Source: CANLBN01 sp034111645 (GTDB taxonomy: Bacteria; Pseudomonadota; Gammaproteobacteria; Pseudomonadales; Cellvibrionaceae). Taken from it: DNA of 64,000 bases. Shown piece by piece: positions 36,369-45,828 of this stretch (position 1 is its first letter; each line of letters begins with the position of its first letter). The DNA lies in NCBI GenBank assembly GCA_034111645.1, contig JAWUWW010000011.1, forward strand, positions 67,430 through 131,429, given 5' to 3'. The position numbers were made by a program, and so were the translations under genes. A model generated the notes under the pieces. It ran no database searches. It saw nothing but the letters and a program-made list of their open reading frames with translations, and was not told where the DNA came from.

Positions 36369-36671
36369 TTAAAACTTTTCTGGCCTTAACACATTAACTT
36401 CACTTGTATAAATTACCATTGCATAATCGTTATAATATTTTGCTTGTAAGTGCGCAGAAATTGACTCGGCAACCGCATCGCCACAAATGACTTCAACACG
36501 AATACTGGCACTTGCATCCCAGCCTCCACTACGCATACCCTTACTACCTTTACCGCGCACATCCATTATGGTGTAGCCTTTGGCGCCCAATCTCTCGATA
36601 TCTTTTATCAGAGATGACTCTAAAATTGATTCGGTAATAATTGTTAACAATTGTTGCTTAGATTTATTCAT
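36369..36671 (-). CDS. sbtB: SbtB-like PII signalling protein
   Basis: This 100-residue PII-superfamily protein has the ferredoxin-like core and a T-loop-like segment (about 37-54, VRGKGSKGMRSGGWDASA), followed by the strand RVEVIC. It lacks the GlnB uridylylation tyrosine context. It also lacks the C-terminal CGPxGC redox loop found in some cyanobacterial SbtB proteins. SbtB binds adenine nucleotides, including cAMP, and regulates the bicarbonate transporter SbtA, encoded immediately upstream here. The assignment rests on both sequence type and this pairing. Confidence 0.8.
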   Translation of the reverse strand: MNKSKQQLLTIITESILESSLIKDIERLGAKGYTIMDVRGKGSKGMRSGGWDASASIRVEVICGDAVAESISAHLQAKYYNDYAMVIYTSEVNVLRPEKF

Positions 36672-36873
36672 TAACTAATCTTCTCTTAATCTGACAAAAC
36701 AAACTTTAATAGCTAAGGAACATCTGATCAAGTCATGGATTTTTTTTGAAGGCTAAAATAACCGTATTTTTCGTTGACAATTTCGCCAATAACTCGCTAT
36801 TACCTTCAATTATCGCCTCAAATAAAATTATTTTATCTCATCAAAAATTCAACCCAGACTTAATCAGAGGCTC

Positions 36874-37812
36874 CTAATTAAAAATGCCATACACAGAACT
36901 GCTCCAGTAATAATAAATTGGAATACCGATGACAATATTAAACGGAAAGGTAATACCCAATGATGCTGTTAACGACAATGTAGGATTCGCTTCTGGCACT
37001 GAAATTCGCATTGCCGCAGGCACCGCAATATAAGATGCACTTGCCGCCAAGGTAGCAAGAATTGCTGCTCCACCTATCGATAAATTCAACATAAAGCCAA
37101 CAAAGATACCGACCATCGAAAAAACTAATGGGGTCACCACACCAAAACAAATTAAAAACACACCGTATTTTTTTAAACTACCTAGATGAGTTGATGTAAT
37201 TAAACCCATCTCTAACAAAAATAGTGCAAGTACGCCTTTAAATAAATCAACAAACAGAGGCTCTATAGATTCAACACCTTCTGGCCCTGATATCCAACCA
37301 ATAATTAAACCACCGATTAATAAGATGACACCCTTTCCTAAAAAAACCTCACTTGCTATCTTGCCCCACTGAGTATCGCGCGTTAAGCCTTTGGCGAGCA
37401 TAATGCCCACAAGAATGGCGGGAATTTCCAACAGCACTACAAATAGCGCAACATGCTCTTCATAAGGAATCCTATGCGCACTCATGTAAGCAATAGCAAC
37501 AGCAAAAGTACCCACGCTCACCGAGCCGTAATGCGCGGCAATAGAGGCGGCATCAGCACGCTGAAATTTACCTATAGAACGCAAAATCGGATAGACCGCT
37601 AGTGGTAGCAAAAAGCCCATTAAAATAATGGCTGCACTTTGAGGTAACAATGTTGAAAAAGGTAATTTAGATAGCTCGACACCGCCCTTTAGGCCAATCG
37701 CAATCAATAAAATTAAGGTTATAAAATCGTAGATTTGACTAGGTAATCTGAGTGGCGAGCGCACGATACCGGCAAGCACACCAAACAGAAAAAACAAGAT
37801 GATTGGATCCAT
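36874..37812 (-). CDS. sbtA: SbtA-family sodium-dependent bicarbonate transporter
   Basis: This 312-residue inner-membrane protein has about ten helices in two inverted halves. Family-like motifs are GLKGGVELS near helix 2, the AHYGSVSVGTFAVA segment in the first core, and AASASYIAVPAAMRI, its counterpart in the second half. SbtA takes up bicarbonate with sodium in cyanobacteria. Members in heterotrophic bacteria are common but little tested. The PII-like partner gene lies 202 bases downstream. Confidence 0.85.
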   Translation of the reverse strand: MDPIILFFLFGVLAGIVRSPLRLPSQIYDFITLILLIAIGLKGGVELSKLPFSTLLPQSAAIILMGFLLPLAVYPILRSIGKFQRADAASIAAHYGSVSVGTFAVAIAYMSAHRIPYEEHVALFVVLLEIPAILVGIMLAKGLTRDTQWGKIASEVFLGKGVILLIGGLIIGWISGPEGVESIEPLFVDLFKGVLALFLLEMGLITSTHLGSLKKYGVFLICFGVVTPLVFSMVGIFVGFMLNLSIGGAAILATLAASASYIAVPAAMRISVPEANPTLSLTASLGITFPFNIVIGIPIYYYWSSSVYGIFN

Positions 37813-38076
37813 GATGGCTCGTCAGCTTAAATATTAATTATTATGTAAACATCGATTTTAACGTTAAATGAAGAAAATAAATACCGCAATCACTCGACAC
37901 ACAACATTCATATAAAAAATCTATCGACCTAATTAGTTAAGCAAATGAACTAAAATTTGGACATATAGCTTTTATTAGGTATAAATAATGATACGGGTTT
38001 TTGTTTAATTACTTTAAGTTCGAATAGTTTCCAACAAATAAAGATCCCACTCAATTTCTTACAAAAGGTAAAAATC

Positions 38077-40002
38077 ATGTCATTGCAACGTAAATTTGTT
38101 CTCGCTATTGCCGCGGTCATCGCATTTTTTAGCCTCATTGTCGGCATATATACCTTCGTTATTACCAAAAACACCATCAATAATGAAGCTTTAAAACAAG
38201 AAACCATATTGACTAGTAAATTACTTGGTCTGCTTGAATTGACCGATACCATTATGTCGGCACGAGTTAAAAGCAGCATGAAACTGCTGATAGAAAGGGG
38301 CACTTCTAGCCAAGCGCCAGAACTTGCTGGAGCAGCCGATGTGCAAGGCACTATGGCTAACAACTTAATCATCAACTCAAGTGCACAGGCCAATCAATTT
38401 GAATTAGTTGACAATTTAACCGCCATTATGGGCGGTACGGCGACGCTGTTTAGTAAAAATGGCGACGACTATGTGCGTATATCAACCAATGTTATTAAAG
38501 GCGATGGCAACCGTGCGACTGGCACTAAGCTTGCTCCACAAGGTAAAGCCATTAAAGAAATCAATAATGGCAAGGCTTATTATGGACAAGTCGATATTCT
38601 TAGCAACCCTTTCCTTACGGGCTATGAGCCTATGCTTAACAGTGCAGGAGAAGTTATCGGTATCTGGTATGTAGGTTACTCGGCAGATCTTAAATCACTT
38701 GAGTCGATTATTAGTGCCAGTCGTATTTTAACGGATGGCTTTATTGCACTTAGAGATGGAAAAGGCAATATTCGCACAAACTCTGACAACATCACTAAAG
38801 AGCAAATTAGCCAGATTATTAATGAAAAAGATAAGGATTGGAAAATTACAGTCGTACCTTTTACATCATGGGGATACGATATTGTTTTAGGGACATCAAA
38901 AAAAGAAGTTGGAGCCCAAATAACACAGACTATTACTTTACTCTTAATTAAAATAGTCATAGCCGGTGGACTTTTATTATTAACTATTTTCTTTCTGGTG
39001 AAGACAATGGTTGCCAAGCCATTAAATCAATATATTGCCGCTATTAATAATCTTGCAGATGGTGAAGGCGATTTGACACTGCGCTTTGATGAAAGCGGTA
39101 AAGGTGAATTTAGCATGATGGCGAAAGGCTTTAATACTTTATTGCTAAAACTTCAAACAACTATTAAAGAAGTTTCATCAACCGCTGGTGAGTTACTGTC
39201 AAATTCATCTGCTCTCAATCAATCGGCTAAGAGCTCAATTGATTCGGTTACTCAAATGAGCGATCAGACAACTTCTGTATCAGCAGCGGTTGTGCAACTG
39301 CGCGAAAACTCTAATGAAGTTGCCGCTAACACTAAATCTGCCGATGAAGCAGCCGCAAGCGCTGATACTGATACTCGCCACAGTGTTGAGGCGCTCACAA
39401 GCACGATTACCGATATCGAAAAACAAGCTAAAGATGTTGATACATCGGTAGATGTCATTAATGAACTCGCAAAAGCGAGTGAAGAAATTAGTGGTGTGTT
39501 AGAAGTCATTCGCAATATTGCAGAGCAAACAAACCTACTAGCTCTTAATGCTGCGATCGAGGCCGCGCGAGCGGGCGAACAAGGCAGAGGGTTTGCCGTG
39601 GTTGCTGATGAGGTGCGCTCACTAGCAAGCAGGACACAAACATCAACTGAAGAAATTCGTATTATGATCGAAAAACTTCAAGCCGGTAGCCGCAAGGCAT
39701 CAGCATTAATGCAAAGCAATAAAGAGACTGCTTTCGCAACCGTAGATAGCACTAAAATGGCTGGCGCCACGCTCCAAAAAGCTTTGGCATCTGTTGCAAG
39801 AATTAGTGAGCTTAATCGTAATAATGCCAATATGGCTAACCAACAACGGACTGTTTCTGACAATGTGAGTGCGAATATCGAACATATGCAAGCCCTTGGT
39901 CACGACAATAAAGAGCATGCTGATACGATTGTTAATCGCTCACGTGAGATATCATCAATGATTGATAAAATGAATAAACAACTAAGTGTTTATAAGGTTT
40001 AG
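38077..40002 (+). CDS. Cache-domain methyl-accepting chemotaxis protein
   Basis: This 641-residue transmembrane chemoreceptor has a first helix (about 8-30), a periplasmic Cache-type ligand domain (about 35-280, with GGTATLFSKNGDDYVRISTN and GYEPMLNSAGEVIGIWYVGYS) and a second helix (about 287-310). A HAMP domain follows (about 311-365), then the methyl-accepting signalling domain with the conserved tip EQTNLLALNAAIEAARAGEQ. The sensor resembles the Cache_3-Cache_2 type. It is a single gene followed by a terminator, and its ligand is unknown. Confidence 0.92.
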   Translation: MSLQRKFVLAIAAVIAFFSLIVGIYTFVITKNTINNEALKQETILTSKLLGLLELTDTIMSARVKSSMKLLIERGTSSQAPELAGAADVQGTMANNLIINSSAQANQFELVDNLTAIMGGTATLFSKNGDDYVRISTNVIKGDGNRATGTKLAPQGKAIKEINNGKAYYGQVDILSNPFLTGYEPMLNSAGEVIGIWYVGYSADLKSLESIISASRILTDGFIALRDGKGNIRTNSDNITKEQISQIINEKDKDWKITVVPFTSWGYDIVLGTSKKEVGAQITQTITLLLIKIVIAGGLLLLTIFFLVKTMVAKPLNQYIAAINNLADGEGDLTLRFDESGKGEFSMMAKGFNTLLLKLQTTIKEVSSTAGELLSNSSALNQSAKSSIDSVTQMSDQTTSVSAAVVQLRENSNEVAANTKSADEAAASADTDTRHSVEALTSTITDIEKQAKDVDTSVDVINELAKASEEISGVLEVIRNIAEQTNLLALNAAIEAARAGEQGRGFAVVADEVRSLASRTQTSTEEIRIMIEKLQAGSRKASALMQSNKETAFATVDSTKMAGATLQKALASVARISELNRNNANMANQQRTVSDNVSANIEHMQALGHDNKEHADTIVNRSREISSMIDKMNKQLSVYKV

Positions 40003-40030
40003 CAGACTAACAAGAATATCTTACCTCAAA

Positions 40031-40056
40031 AAAAGCCCCTATCATTAGGGGCTTTT
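40031..40056 (+). terminator. Intrinsic terminator of the Cache chemoreceptor gene
   Basis: AAAAGCCCCT and AGGGGCTTTT form a ten-base stem with loop ATCATT, ending in a T run. Confidence 0.88.
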
Positions 40057-40230
40057 AATTTAAGCCGTAGTTATTTTCAGAACCGCTTTAAATATTTAAG
40101 CGTTAAAGATACATCTATTCTCTGCTAGTTATCATCTCGATTACCCATACCGGCTATAGAAAACTCGGCCAAGGCCATAAGCGTTGCTTGCTTATTAGCC
40201 GGTCGCGAAAAGTAATACAAACCGGCATAA

Positions 40231-40258
40231 AAAAAACCCTGTAAAAACAGGGCTTTTT
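40231..40258. terminator. Bidirectional terminator downstream of ssb
   Basis: CCCTGT and ACAGGG enclose AAAA, flanked by A and T runs on both sides. It lies about 50 bases after the ssb stop on the minus strand. Confidence 0.85.
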
Positions 40259-40305
40259 TGGACTTCTAGACAGGTTTATTCTTTACTAAAGCTATGATAT
40301 CACCC

Positions 40306-40842
40306 CTAGAACGGAATATCGTCGTCGAAGCTATCCATACTCGGCGGAGCCGCTGGTGCTTGCTTTGCTTGTGGCGCCTTTGCTTTTGGTGGCGTATTGC
40401 TCATACCGCTATTCATACCGCCACCACTAGATTGTCCGCCACCATAAGAAGATTCAGCACCATAACCTGGGTCACCACCCATATTACTGTCATCGCCTTG
40501 GCCTTGACGGCCCCCCAACATTTGCAGCTCGTTGGCGACAACTTCTGTTGTATAACGGTCGACGCCGGCTTGATCTTGCCATTTACGAGTTTGCAATTTA
40601 CCTTCGACGTAAACTTGTGAGCCTTTTTTTAAATATTCGCCAGCAATCTCTGCTAAACGATTAAAAAATACAATTCTGTGCCACTCTGTCTTATCGACTG
40701 GTTGACCAGTTTGCTTGTCTTTCCAACTCTCGCTAGTTGCAATAGAAATGTTTGCGACTGCGCCTCCAGATGGCATATAACGCACTTCTGGATCTTGTCC
40801 TAAATTACCAACTAATATGACTTTATTAATTCCCCGAGCCAT
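40306..40842 (-). CDS. ssb: Single-stranded DNA-binding protein
   Basis: SSB coats single-stranded DNA in replication, repair and recombination. The 178-residue protein has an N-terminal OB-fold (about 1-110, start MARGINKVILVGNLGQDPE), a Gly/Gln/Pro-rich disordered linker and the acidic tip DDDIPF that recruits partner proteins. It is encoded near uvrA with an MFS gene between, as in Pseudomonas. Confidence 0.97.
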   Translation of the reverse strand: MARGINKVILVGNLGQDPEVRYMPSGGAVANISIATSESWKDKQTGQPVDKTEWHRIVFFNRLAEIAGEYLKKGSQVYVEGKLQTRKWQDQAGVDRYTTEVVANELQMLGGRQGQGDDSNMGGDPGYGAESSYGGGQSSGGGMNSGMSNTPPKAKAPQAKQAPAAPPSMDSFDDDIPF

Positions 40843-40931
40843 GGACTTCCTCTCTTTTTGAATTTTTTTATGTTTAATTAATTCTACTTTATTGCTGATT
40901 ATTTATCAGCGACTAACTTGCTATATTCACT

Positions 40932-42155
40932 TTATACTAACACATTCTCTACTGTATTTTGATCCCGTTGAGGCATGGTCATATTGCATGCAACTAGCCA
41001 CCATATAGATAATGCAGCAGCACAGCTAAACATCAAGCCTGAAATTCCAAAACGATTGAACAACCAGCCACCTAGAATGCCACCGACGGCAGCCCCCAAA
41101 AACTGACAGGTCGAGAACACGCTAGAGCCAGCTCCACGATAAGTCTCGGGAACAGTTTTACTCATCAATGATGGTAGCGTCGCCTCAAGGTAAATAAAGC
41201 CTATAAAGAAGCATAATATGCTCCCTAGTATCATCAAGGTACTTGTTGTTGCCTGGGTATCTGACCACATCGATAGAAACGCTAAACCTAAGAGCGCGAG
41301 CACCGCAATAAACAGTAAACTCAAAAATATTCGCTTAACCTCACCTTTTCGCTCGCCCATAATAATAAGCGGTATCATCAACATAAAAGAAATACCCATC
41401 ACTCCTAAATATACCCATGCATGTTGGGCAGCCGGTATATTAATTGTTTGTAAAAACAAGGGCAGTGCAACAAACATAGCCGTTAGCACCGCATGGAGCA
41501 TAAAAATACCAAGGTTAAGTCTGAGCAAATCGATATTACTCGACACTAGCTTGAGGCCATCGAGAGAGACTAGTCGATGCCTATTACTCTGTTTTTCTTT
41601 AGGAACAACCCAAACAACAATCGCTATCGCAATAACTGACAGCAAAAGTGTCAACCAAAATATCCAACGCACTCCACCTGCGGCAGTAATTAATGGGCCA
41701 ACAACAAGAGACAACGCAAAAGCAACACCAATAGAGGCGCCTATAGTCGCCATTGCTTTAGTGCGCGTTTCATTAGAAGTCATATCGCCAACCATTGCCA
41801 TAATCACCCCCGCAATAGCACCTGCACCCTGAAGTGCACGTCCAAGGATTAAGCCATAAATAGAATCGGCTGTTGCTGCAAGCACAGAGCCCAATGCAAA
41901 AATAATCAAGCCGATAATGATAAGACGCTTACGTCCAAATCGGTCTGATAAAATGCCAAAGGGTATTTGCAGGCAGGCTTGCGTTAATCCATAAATACCT
42001 AAGGCAACCCCCAGTAAAACAACATTGCTTTGCGTGTATGTCTCTCCCGATAAGATTAATACTGGCAGCACCATAAACAAACCAAGCATCCTCACAATAT
42101 AAAGAGATGCTAGCGATAGCACAGCACGTGTTTCGAAAGTGTTAACAGCTGACAT
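40932..42155 (-). CDS. Major facilitator superfamily transporter
   Basis: This 407-residue inner-membrane transporter has twelve predicted helices. The MFS loop 2-3 signature is GILSDRFGRKRLI, and motif C-like GPLITAAGG is seen in helix 5. It resembles the drug:proton antiporter (DHA1) group by layout, but the substrate is unknown. The conserved position between ssb and the divergent uvrA is shared with Pseudomonas. Confidence 0.88.
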   Translation of the reverse strand: MSAVNTFETRAVLSLASLYIVRMLGLFMVLPVLILSGETYTQSNVVLLGVALGIYGLTQACLQIPFGILSDRFGRKRLIIIGLIIFALGSVLAATADSIYGLILGRALQGAGAIAGVIMAMVGDMTSNETRTKAMATIGASIGVAFALSLVVGPLITAAGGVRWIFWLTLLLSVIAIAIVVWVVPKEKQSNRHRLVSLDGLKLVSSNIDLLRLNLGIFMLHAVLTAMFVALPLFLQTINIPAAQHAWVYLGVMGISFMLMIPLIIMGERKGEVKRIFLSLLFIAVLALLGLAFLSMWSDTQATTSTLMILGSILCFFIGFIYLEATLPSLMSKTVPETYRGAGSSVFSTCQFLGAAVGGILGGWLFNRFGISGLMFSCAAALSIWWLVACNMTMPQRDQNTVENVLV

Positions 42156-42220
42156 GATTACTCATTAATTAAGATAGGCAGGTATTCTAGCAAGCCTATG
42201 AGAGTGTGTTAAGAAGTAGT

Positions 42221-42237
42221 CTCTGCAATATACAGAG
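42221..42237. promoter_or_regulatory. Short palindrome in the uvrA/MFS divergent region
   Basis: CTCTG-N7-CAGAG forms a 17-base dyad between the two divergent genes. The spacing does not fit the CTG-N10-CAG LexA consensus, so I do not call it an SOS box. It could be a local operator. Confidence 0.3.
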
Positions 42238-42355
42238 ATAATTGTCTTATTAAAATTTCTACGTCCATAAACGGTGATTAAACGTAAACAAACTATGCAT
42301 CCTTGGGTGCTAATGAATTATACTTACGCGTTTACTCCATTACCGAGTCTTTTTT

Positions 42356-45193
42356 GTGGATACTATTTCTGTTCGGGGCGCTCGCACCCACAATCTTAAA
42401 AATATTGATATTGATATTCCTCGCGACAAATTTATTGTTATTACGGGTTTGTCTGGCTCAGGAAAGTCATCTCTTGCATTCGATACACTTTACGCCGAAG
42501 GTCAACGACGTTATGTAGAATCTTTATCAACTTATGCTCGTCAATTTCTATCTATGATGGAAAAGCCCGATGTCGACCATATCGAGGGTTTAAGCCCTGC
42601 AATTTCAATTGAGCAAAAGTCGACCTCACACAACCCTCGATCTACCGTCGGCACTATTACTGAAATTTATGATTATTTACGCCTGCTGTATGCGCGTGTT
42701 GGCGAAGCTCGCTGTCCAACTCACCATATACCACTGTCCGCTCAAACTGTTAGTGAAATTGTCGATAATATTTTAGCGCTACCAGAAGGCACTAAGTTGA
42801 TGCTTCTAGCGCCAGTGATTCGTGATCGGAAGGGTGAGCATGCGCATATTTTTGAGCAGTTACGTCGCGACGGTTTTGTGCGTGTTCGCGTCGATGGGTT
42901 GGTTGTTGATTTGGACGACGTTCCGCCGCTCGATAAAAAGAAAAAGCATAATGTAGAGGCAGTTGTCGATCGTTTTAAAGTCCGCGATGACCTGCAATTA
43001 CGACTAGCAGAATCTATCGAGACAGGTGTAAATCTCTCTGGTGGACTCATTACCATCAACTACATGGATGGCGAAAAAGACGACCAGATATTCTCTACGA
43101 AGCATGCATGCTCAGTTTGTGATTATTCACTCACTGAATTAGAGCCACGACTATTTTCTTTTAACAATCCCGCAGGTGCCTGCCCCGCCTGTGATGGCTT
43201 GGGTGTTAAACAATATTTTGATGAATCTAAAATTGCTCAATTTCCCGAATCTTCACTCTCAGAAGGTGCAATAAGAGGCTGGGATAAACGCAACATTTAT
43301 TATTTTCATATGCTTGAATCACTTGCAAGGCATTATAAATTCAAAACTGATACACCTTGGAACAAGCTCAAAGAAGCTCACCAGCAAGCGATCCTCTATG
43401 GATCGGACGATGAAGAAATTAACTTTACTTATATCAATGATAAGGGCGACACTTATAAGCGCAAGCATCGTTTTGAAGGGGTTATACCTAATTTGGAGCG
43501 TCGTTATCGAGATACAGAATCACAAAGTGTCCGTGAAGAATTAGCTAAATTATTATCGACCCAAAATTGTCCAAGCTGTAAAGGCGCACGTCTTCGCGAA
43601 GAAGCACGTAATGTTTTTATCGATAACAAAATACTTCCAGAAATTTGTGCTTTTCCTATTGGTGAGGCTTATACCTATTTTAGAAATCTTAAATTTAAAG
43701 GCTCGAAAGCACAAATTGCCGATAAGATTTTAAAAGAAATTGGTGATCGTTTTCAATTTTTAAATGACGTAGGACTTAATTATTTAAGTCTTAATCGAAG
43801 TGCGGATACACTATCAGGTGGAGAGGCCCAACGTATTCGTCTCGCTAGCCAAATTGGTGCTGGCTTAGTTGGTGTAATGTATATTCTTGATGAACCTTCT
43901 ATAGGTCTTCATCAGCGCGATAACGAGCGCCTACTTAAAACACTAATCCACTTACGAGACCTTGGTAATACTGTAATTGTTGTTGAGCATGACGAGGATG
44001 CCATTCGCTTAGCCGACCATGTTATTGATATCGGCCCAGGCGCCGGCGTTCATGGGGGAGAAGTTGTGGCTCAAGGAAAAATTGAAGATATTAAAAAATC
44101 AAAAAAATCATTAACGGGTCAATATTTATCAGGTGCAAAAGAGATCGCCACCCCTAAAAACCGCCACCCTTTTGATGCCTCAAAATTAATTACGCTTTCA
44201 GGCGCTACCGGTAATAATCTTCAAAAAGTTAAACTGACTATTCCTGTTGGTTTAATGACTTGCGTCACCGGCGTGTCTGGTTCAGGCAAGTCAACATTGA
44301 TCAATGGGACGCTATACCCGATTGTTGCAACTGAACTTAATGGTGCGACCACACTAAAACCAGCACCTTACGAGAGAATCACTGGTCTCAATCACGTCGA
44401 TAAATGTGTTGATATAGATCAGAGCCCAATTGGACGCACCCCTCGCTCAAACCCTGCCACTTACACGGGTATTTTTACCCCCATCAGAGAATTGTTTGCA
44501 GGTACTCAAGAGGCTCGCTCAAGAGGTTATAAACCAGGTCGTTTTAGTTTTAATGTTAAAGGCGGTCGCTGCGAAGCCTGTCAGGGCGATGGCGTTGTAA
44601 AAGTAGAAATGCATTTTTTACCAGATGTTTATGTCGGCTGCGATACTTGTCATAGCAAACGCTATAATCGTGAAACCTTAGAAGTAACTTATAAAGGTAA
44701 AAATATTTATCAAGTTTTGGATATGACCATCGAAGATGCGCGCGGTTTTTTTGATGCCATACCTGCGGTTTCGCGTAAATTACAAACTCTTATTGATGTA
44801 GGTTTATCTTATATTCGCTTAGGCCAGGCAGCTAACACATTATCCGGCGGTGAAGCCCAACGCGTTAAATTATCAAAAGAGCTATCTAAGCGCGATACCG
44901 GTCAAACTATTTATATTTTAGACGAGCCCACAACAGGATTGCATTTTCACGACATTCAACAGTTGTTAAATGTTCTTCATCGCCTGCGTGATCACGGCAA
45001 TACCATCGTAGTTATCGAACACAATCTCGATGTCATAAAAACCGCTGACTGGGTAATAGATTTGGGACCGGAAGGCGGTAGTGGTGGTGGTCAAATAATT
45101 GCTGAGGGCACGCCTGAGGACGTTAGCAAAGTTAAAGCCTCTTATACCGGTCAATTTTTAAAGACACTGCTTGCAAAAGCTCATAAAAAATAA
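42356..45193 (+). CDS. uvrA: Excinuclease ABC subunit A
   Basis: UvrA recognises DNA damage in nucleotide excision repair and loads UvrB. The 945-residue protein has two ABC ATPase modules with Walker A GLSGSGKSS and GVSGSGKST. Signatures LSGGEAQRIRLASQ and LSGGEAQRVKLSKE are present, as are zinc-binding Cys pairs (CSVCDY, CPACDG, CEACQGDG, CDTC). The start is GTG 42356 (family start DTISVRGARTHNLKNI). The length is normal. Confidence 0.98.
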   Translation: MDTISVRGARTHNLKNIDIDIPRDKFIVITGLSGSGKSSLAFDTLYAEGQRRYVESLSTYARQFLSMMEKPDVDHIEGLSPAISIEQKSTSHNPRSTVGTITEIYDYLRLLYARVGEARCPTHHIPLSAQTVSEIVDNILALPEGTKLMLLAPVIRDRKGEHAHIFEQLRRDGFVRVRVDGLVVDLDDVPPLDKKKKHNVEAVVDRFKVRDDLQLRLAESIETGVNLSGGLITINYMDGEKDDQIFSTKHACSVCDYSLTELEPRLFSFNNPAGACPACDGLGVKQYFDESKIAQFPESSLSEGAIRGWDKRNIYYFHMLESLARHYKFKTDTPWNKLKEAHQQAILYGSDDEEINFTYINDKGDTYKRKHRFEGVIPNLERRYRDTESQSVREELAKLLSTQNCPSCKGARLREEARNVFIDNKILPEICAFPIGEAYTYFRNLKFKGSKAQIADKILKEIGDRFQFLNDVGLNYLSLNRSADTLSGGEAQRIRLASQIGAGLVGVMYILDEPSIGLHQRDNERLLKTLIHLRDLGNTVIVVEHDEDAIRLADHVIDIGPGAGVHGGEVVAQGKIEDIKKSKKSLTGQYLSGAKEIATPKNRHPFDASKLITLSGATGNNLQKVKLTIPVGLMTCVTGVSGSGKSTLINGTLYPIVATELNGATTLKPAPYERITGLNHVDKCVDIDQSPIGRTPRSNPATYTGIFTPIRELFAGTQEARSRGYKPGRFSFNVKGGRCEACQGDGVVKVEMHFLPDVYVGCDTCHSKRYNRETLEVTYKGKNIYQVLDMTIEDARGFFDAIPAVSRKLQTLIDVGLSYIRLGQAANTLSGGEAQRVKLSKELSKRDTGQTIYILDEPTTGLHFHDIQQLLNVLHRLRDHGNTIVVIEHNLDVIKTADWVIDLGPEGGSGGGQIIAEGTPEDVSKVKASYTGQFLKTLLAKAHKK

Positions 45194-45220
45194 TGTAGTA
45201 GGTTTTACAACAGACACAAA

Positions 45221-45242
45221 AAAACCAGCATTTGCTGGTTTT
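45221..45242. terminator. Intrinsic terminator between uvrA and rplQ
   Basis: AAAACCAGC and GCTGGTTTT enclose ATTT, with A and T runs outside. It ends uvrA on the plus strand and may also end the alpha ribosomal operon on the minus strand, about 95 bases after rplQ. Confidence 0.85.
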
Positions 45243-45335
45243 TTATTAACTATATAAAAATTTAAATTAGCACAATATTAAAATTAATCTTAGATTATCT
45301 AAAAATAATCCACACTAATTATTAATCTTGAACTC

Positions 45336-45731
45336 TTAATCTTCAGCTACAACAGCTTCTTGAGCAGTATCAACTAGACGATCCACAAGCTCAACATAAG
45401 CCATGGGCGCTTTATCACCGGTACGATAACCACACTTTAGAATGCGTAAGTAACCACCTGGACGAGCTTCATAGCGAGGACCTAGGTCATTAAATAATTT
45501 ACCAACGGCTTCTTTAGAATTTAGACGTCTAAATGCTAAACGACGATTAGCAACACTGTCTATTTTAGCAAGAGTAATTAACGGTTCAAGATGACGACGT
45601 AATTCTTTTGCTTTAGGAACGGTTGTTTTAATAAGCTCGTGCTCTACGAGAGAGATGCTCATATTTTTAAACATAGCTTTACGATGTGAACTGTTACGAT
45701 TCAGTTGACGTCCGCTTTGACGATGACGCAT
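45336..45731 (-). CDS. rplQ: 50S ribosomal protein L17
   Basis: The protein is 131 residues with the L17 start MRHRQSGRQLNRNSSHR. It is the last gene of the alpha operon, 97 bases after rpoA. Confidence 0.98.
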   Translation of the reverse strand: MRHRQSGRQLNRNSSHRKAMFKNMSISLVEHELIKTTVPKAKELRRHLEPLITLAKIDSVANRRLAFRRLNSKEAVGKLFNDLGPRYEARPGGYLRILKCGYRTGDKAPMAYVELVDRLVDTAQEAVVAED

Positions 45732-45828
45732 GACTTTAACCCTTTTGAATTTCCTGCTTCACAGCAATATTTTATAAATACCGAACAATTAATTAATTGA
45801 CTCGACATAGTACAGTTAATTTAATTTA

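Larger units (their letters stand above)
40003..40305. other. Intergenic region holding two terminators
   Basis: About 300 bases separate the convergent chemoreceptor and ssb genes. Besides the two hairpins listed separately I see nothing coding. Confidence 0.5.

Noticed and set aside
37813..38076. Possible sigma-54 promoter upstream of sbtA
   Set aside because: A GTGTCGAG...TTGCG-like stretch was noticed, but the spacing and -24 GG do not fit the consensus.
37950..38393. 147-codon minus-strand frame overlapping the Cache chemoreceptor start
   Set aside because: It is antisense to a clear chemoreceptor coding region and shows no family features.
41218..41832. 204-codon plus-strand frame inside the MFS gene
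   Set aside because: The minus-strand MFS protein has twelve helices and family motifs; the antisense frame is an artefact of its codon use.
42156..42355. LexA (SOS) box for uvrA
   Set aside because: No CTG-N10-CAG was found by eye; the visible palindrome has a seven-base spacer.
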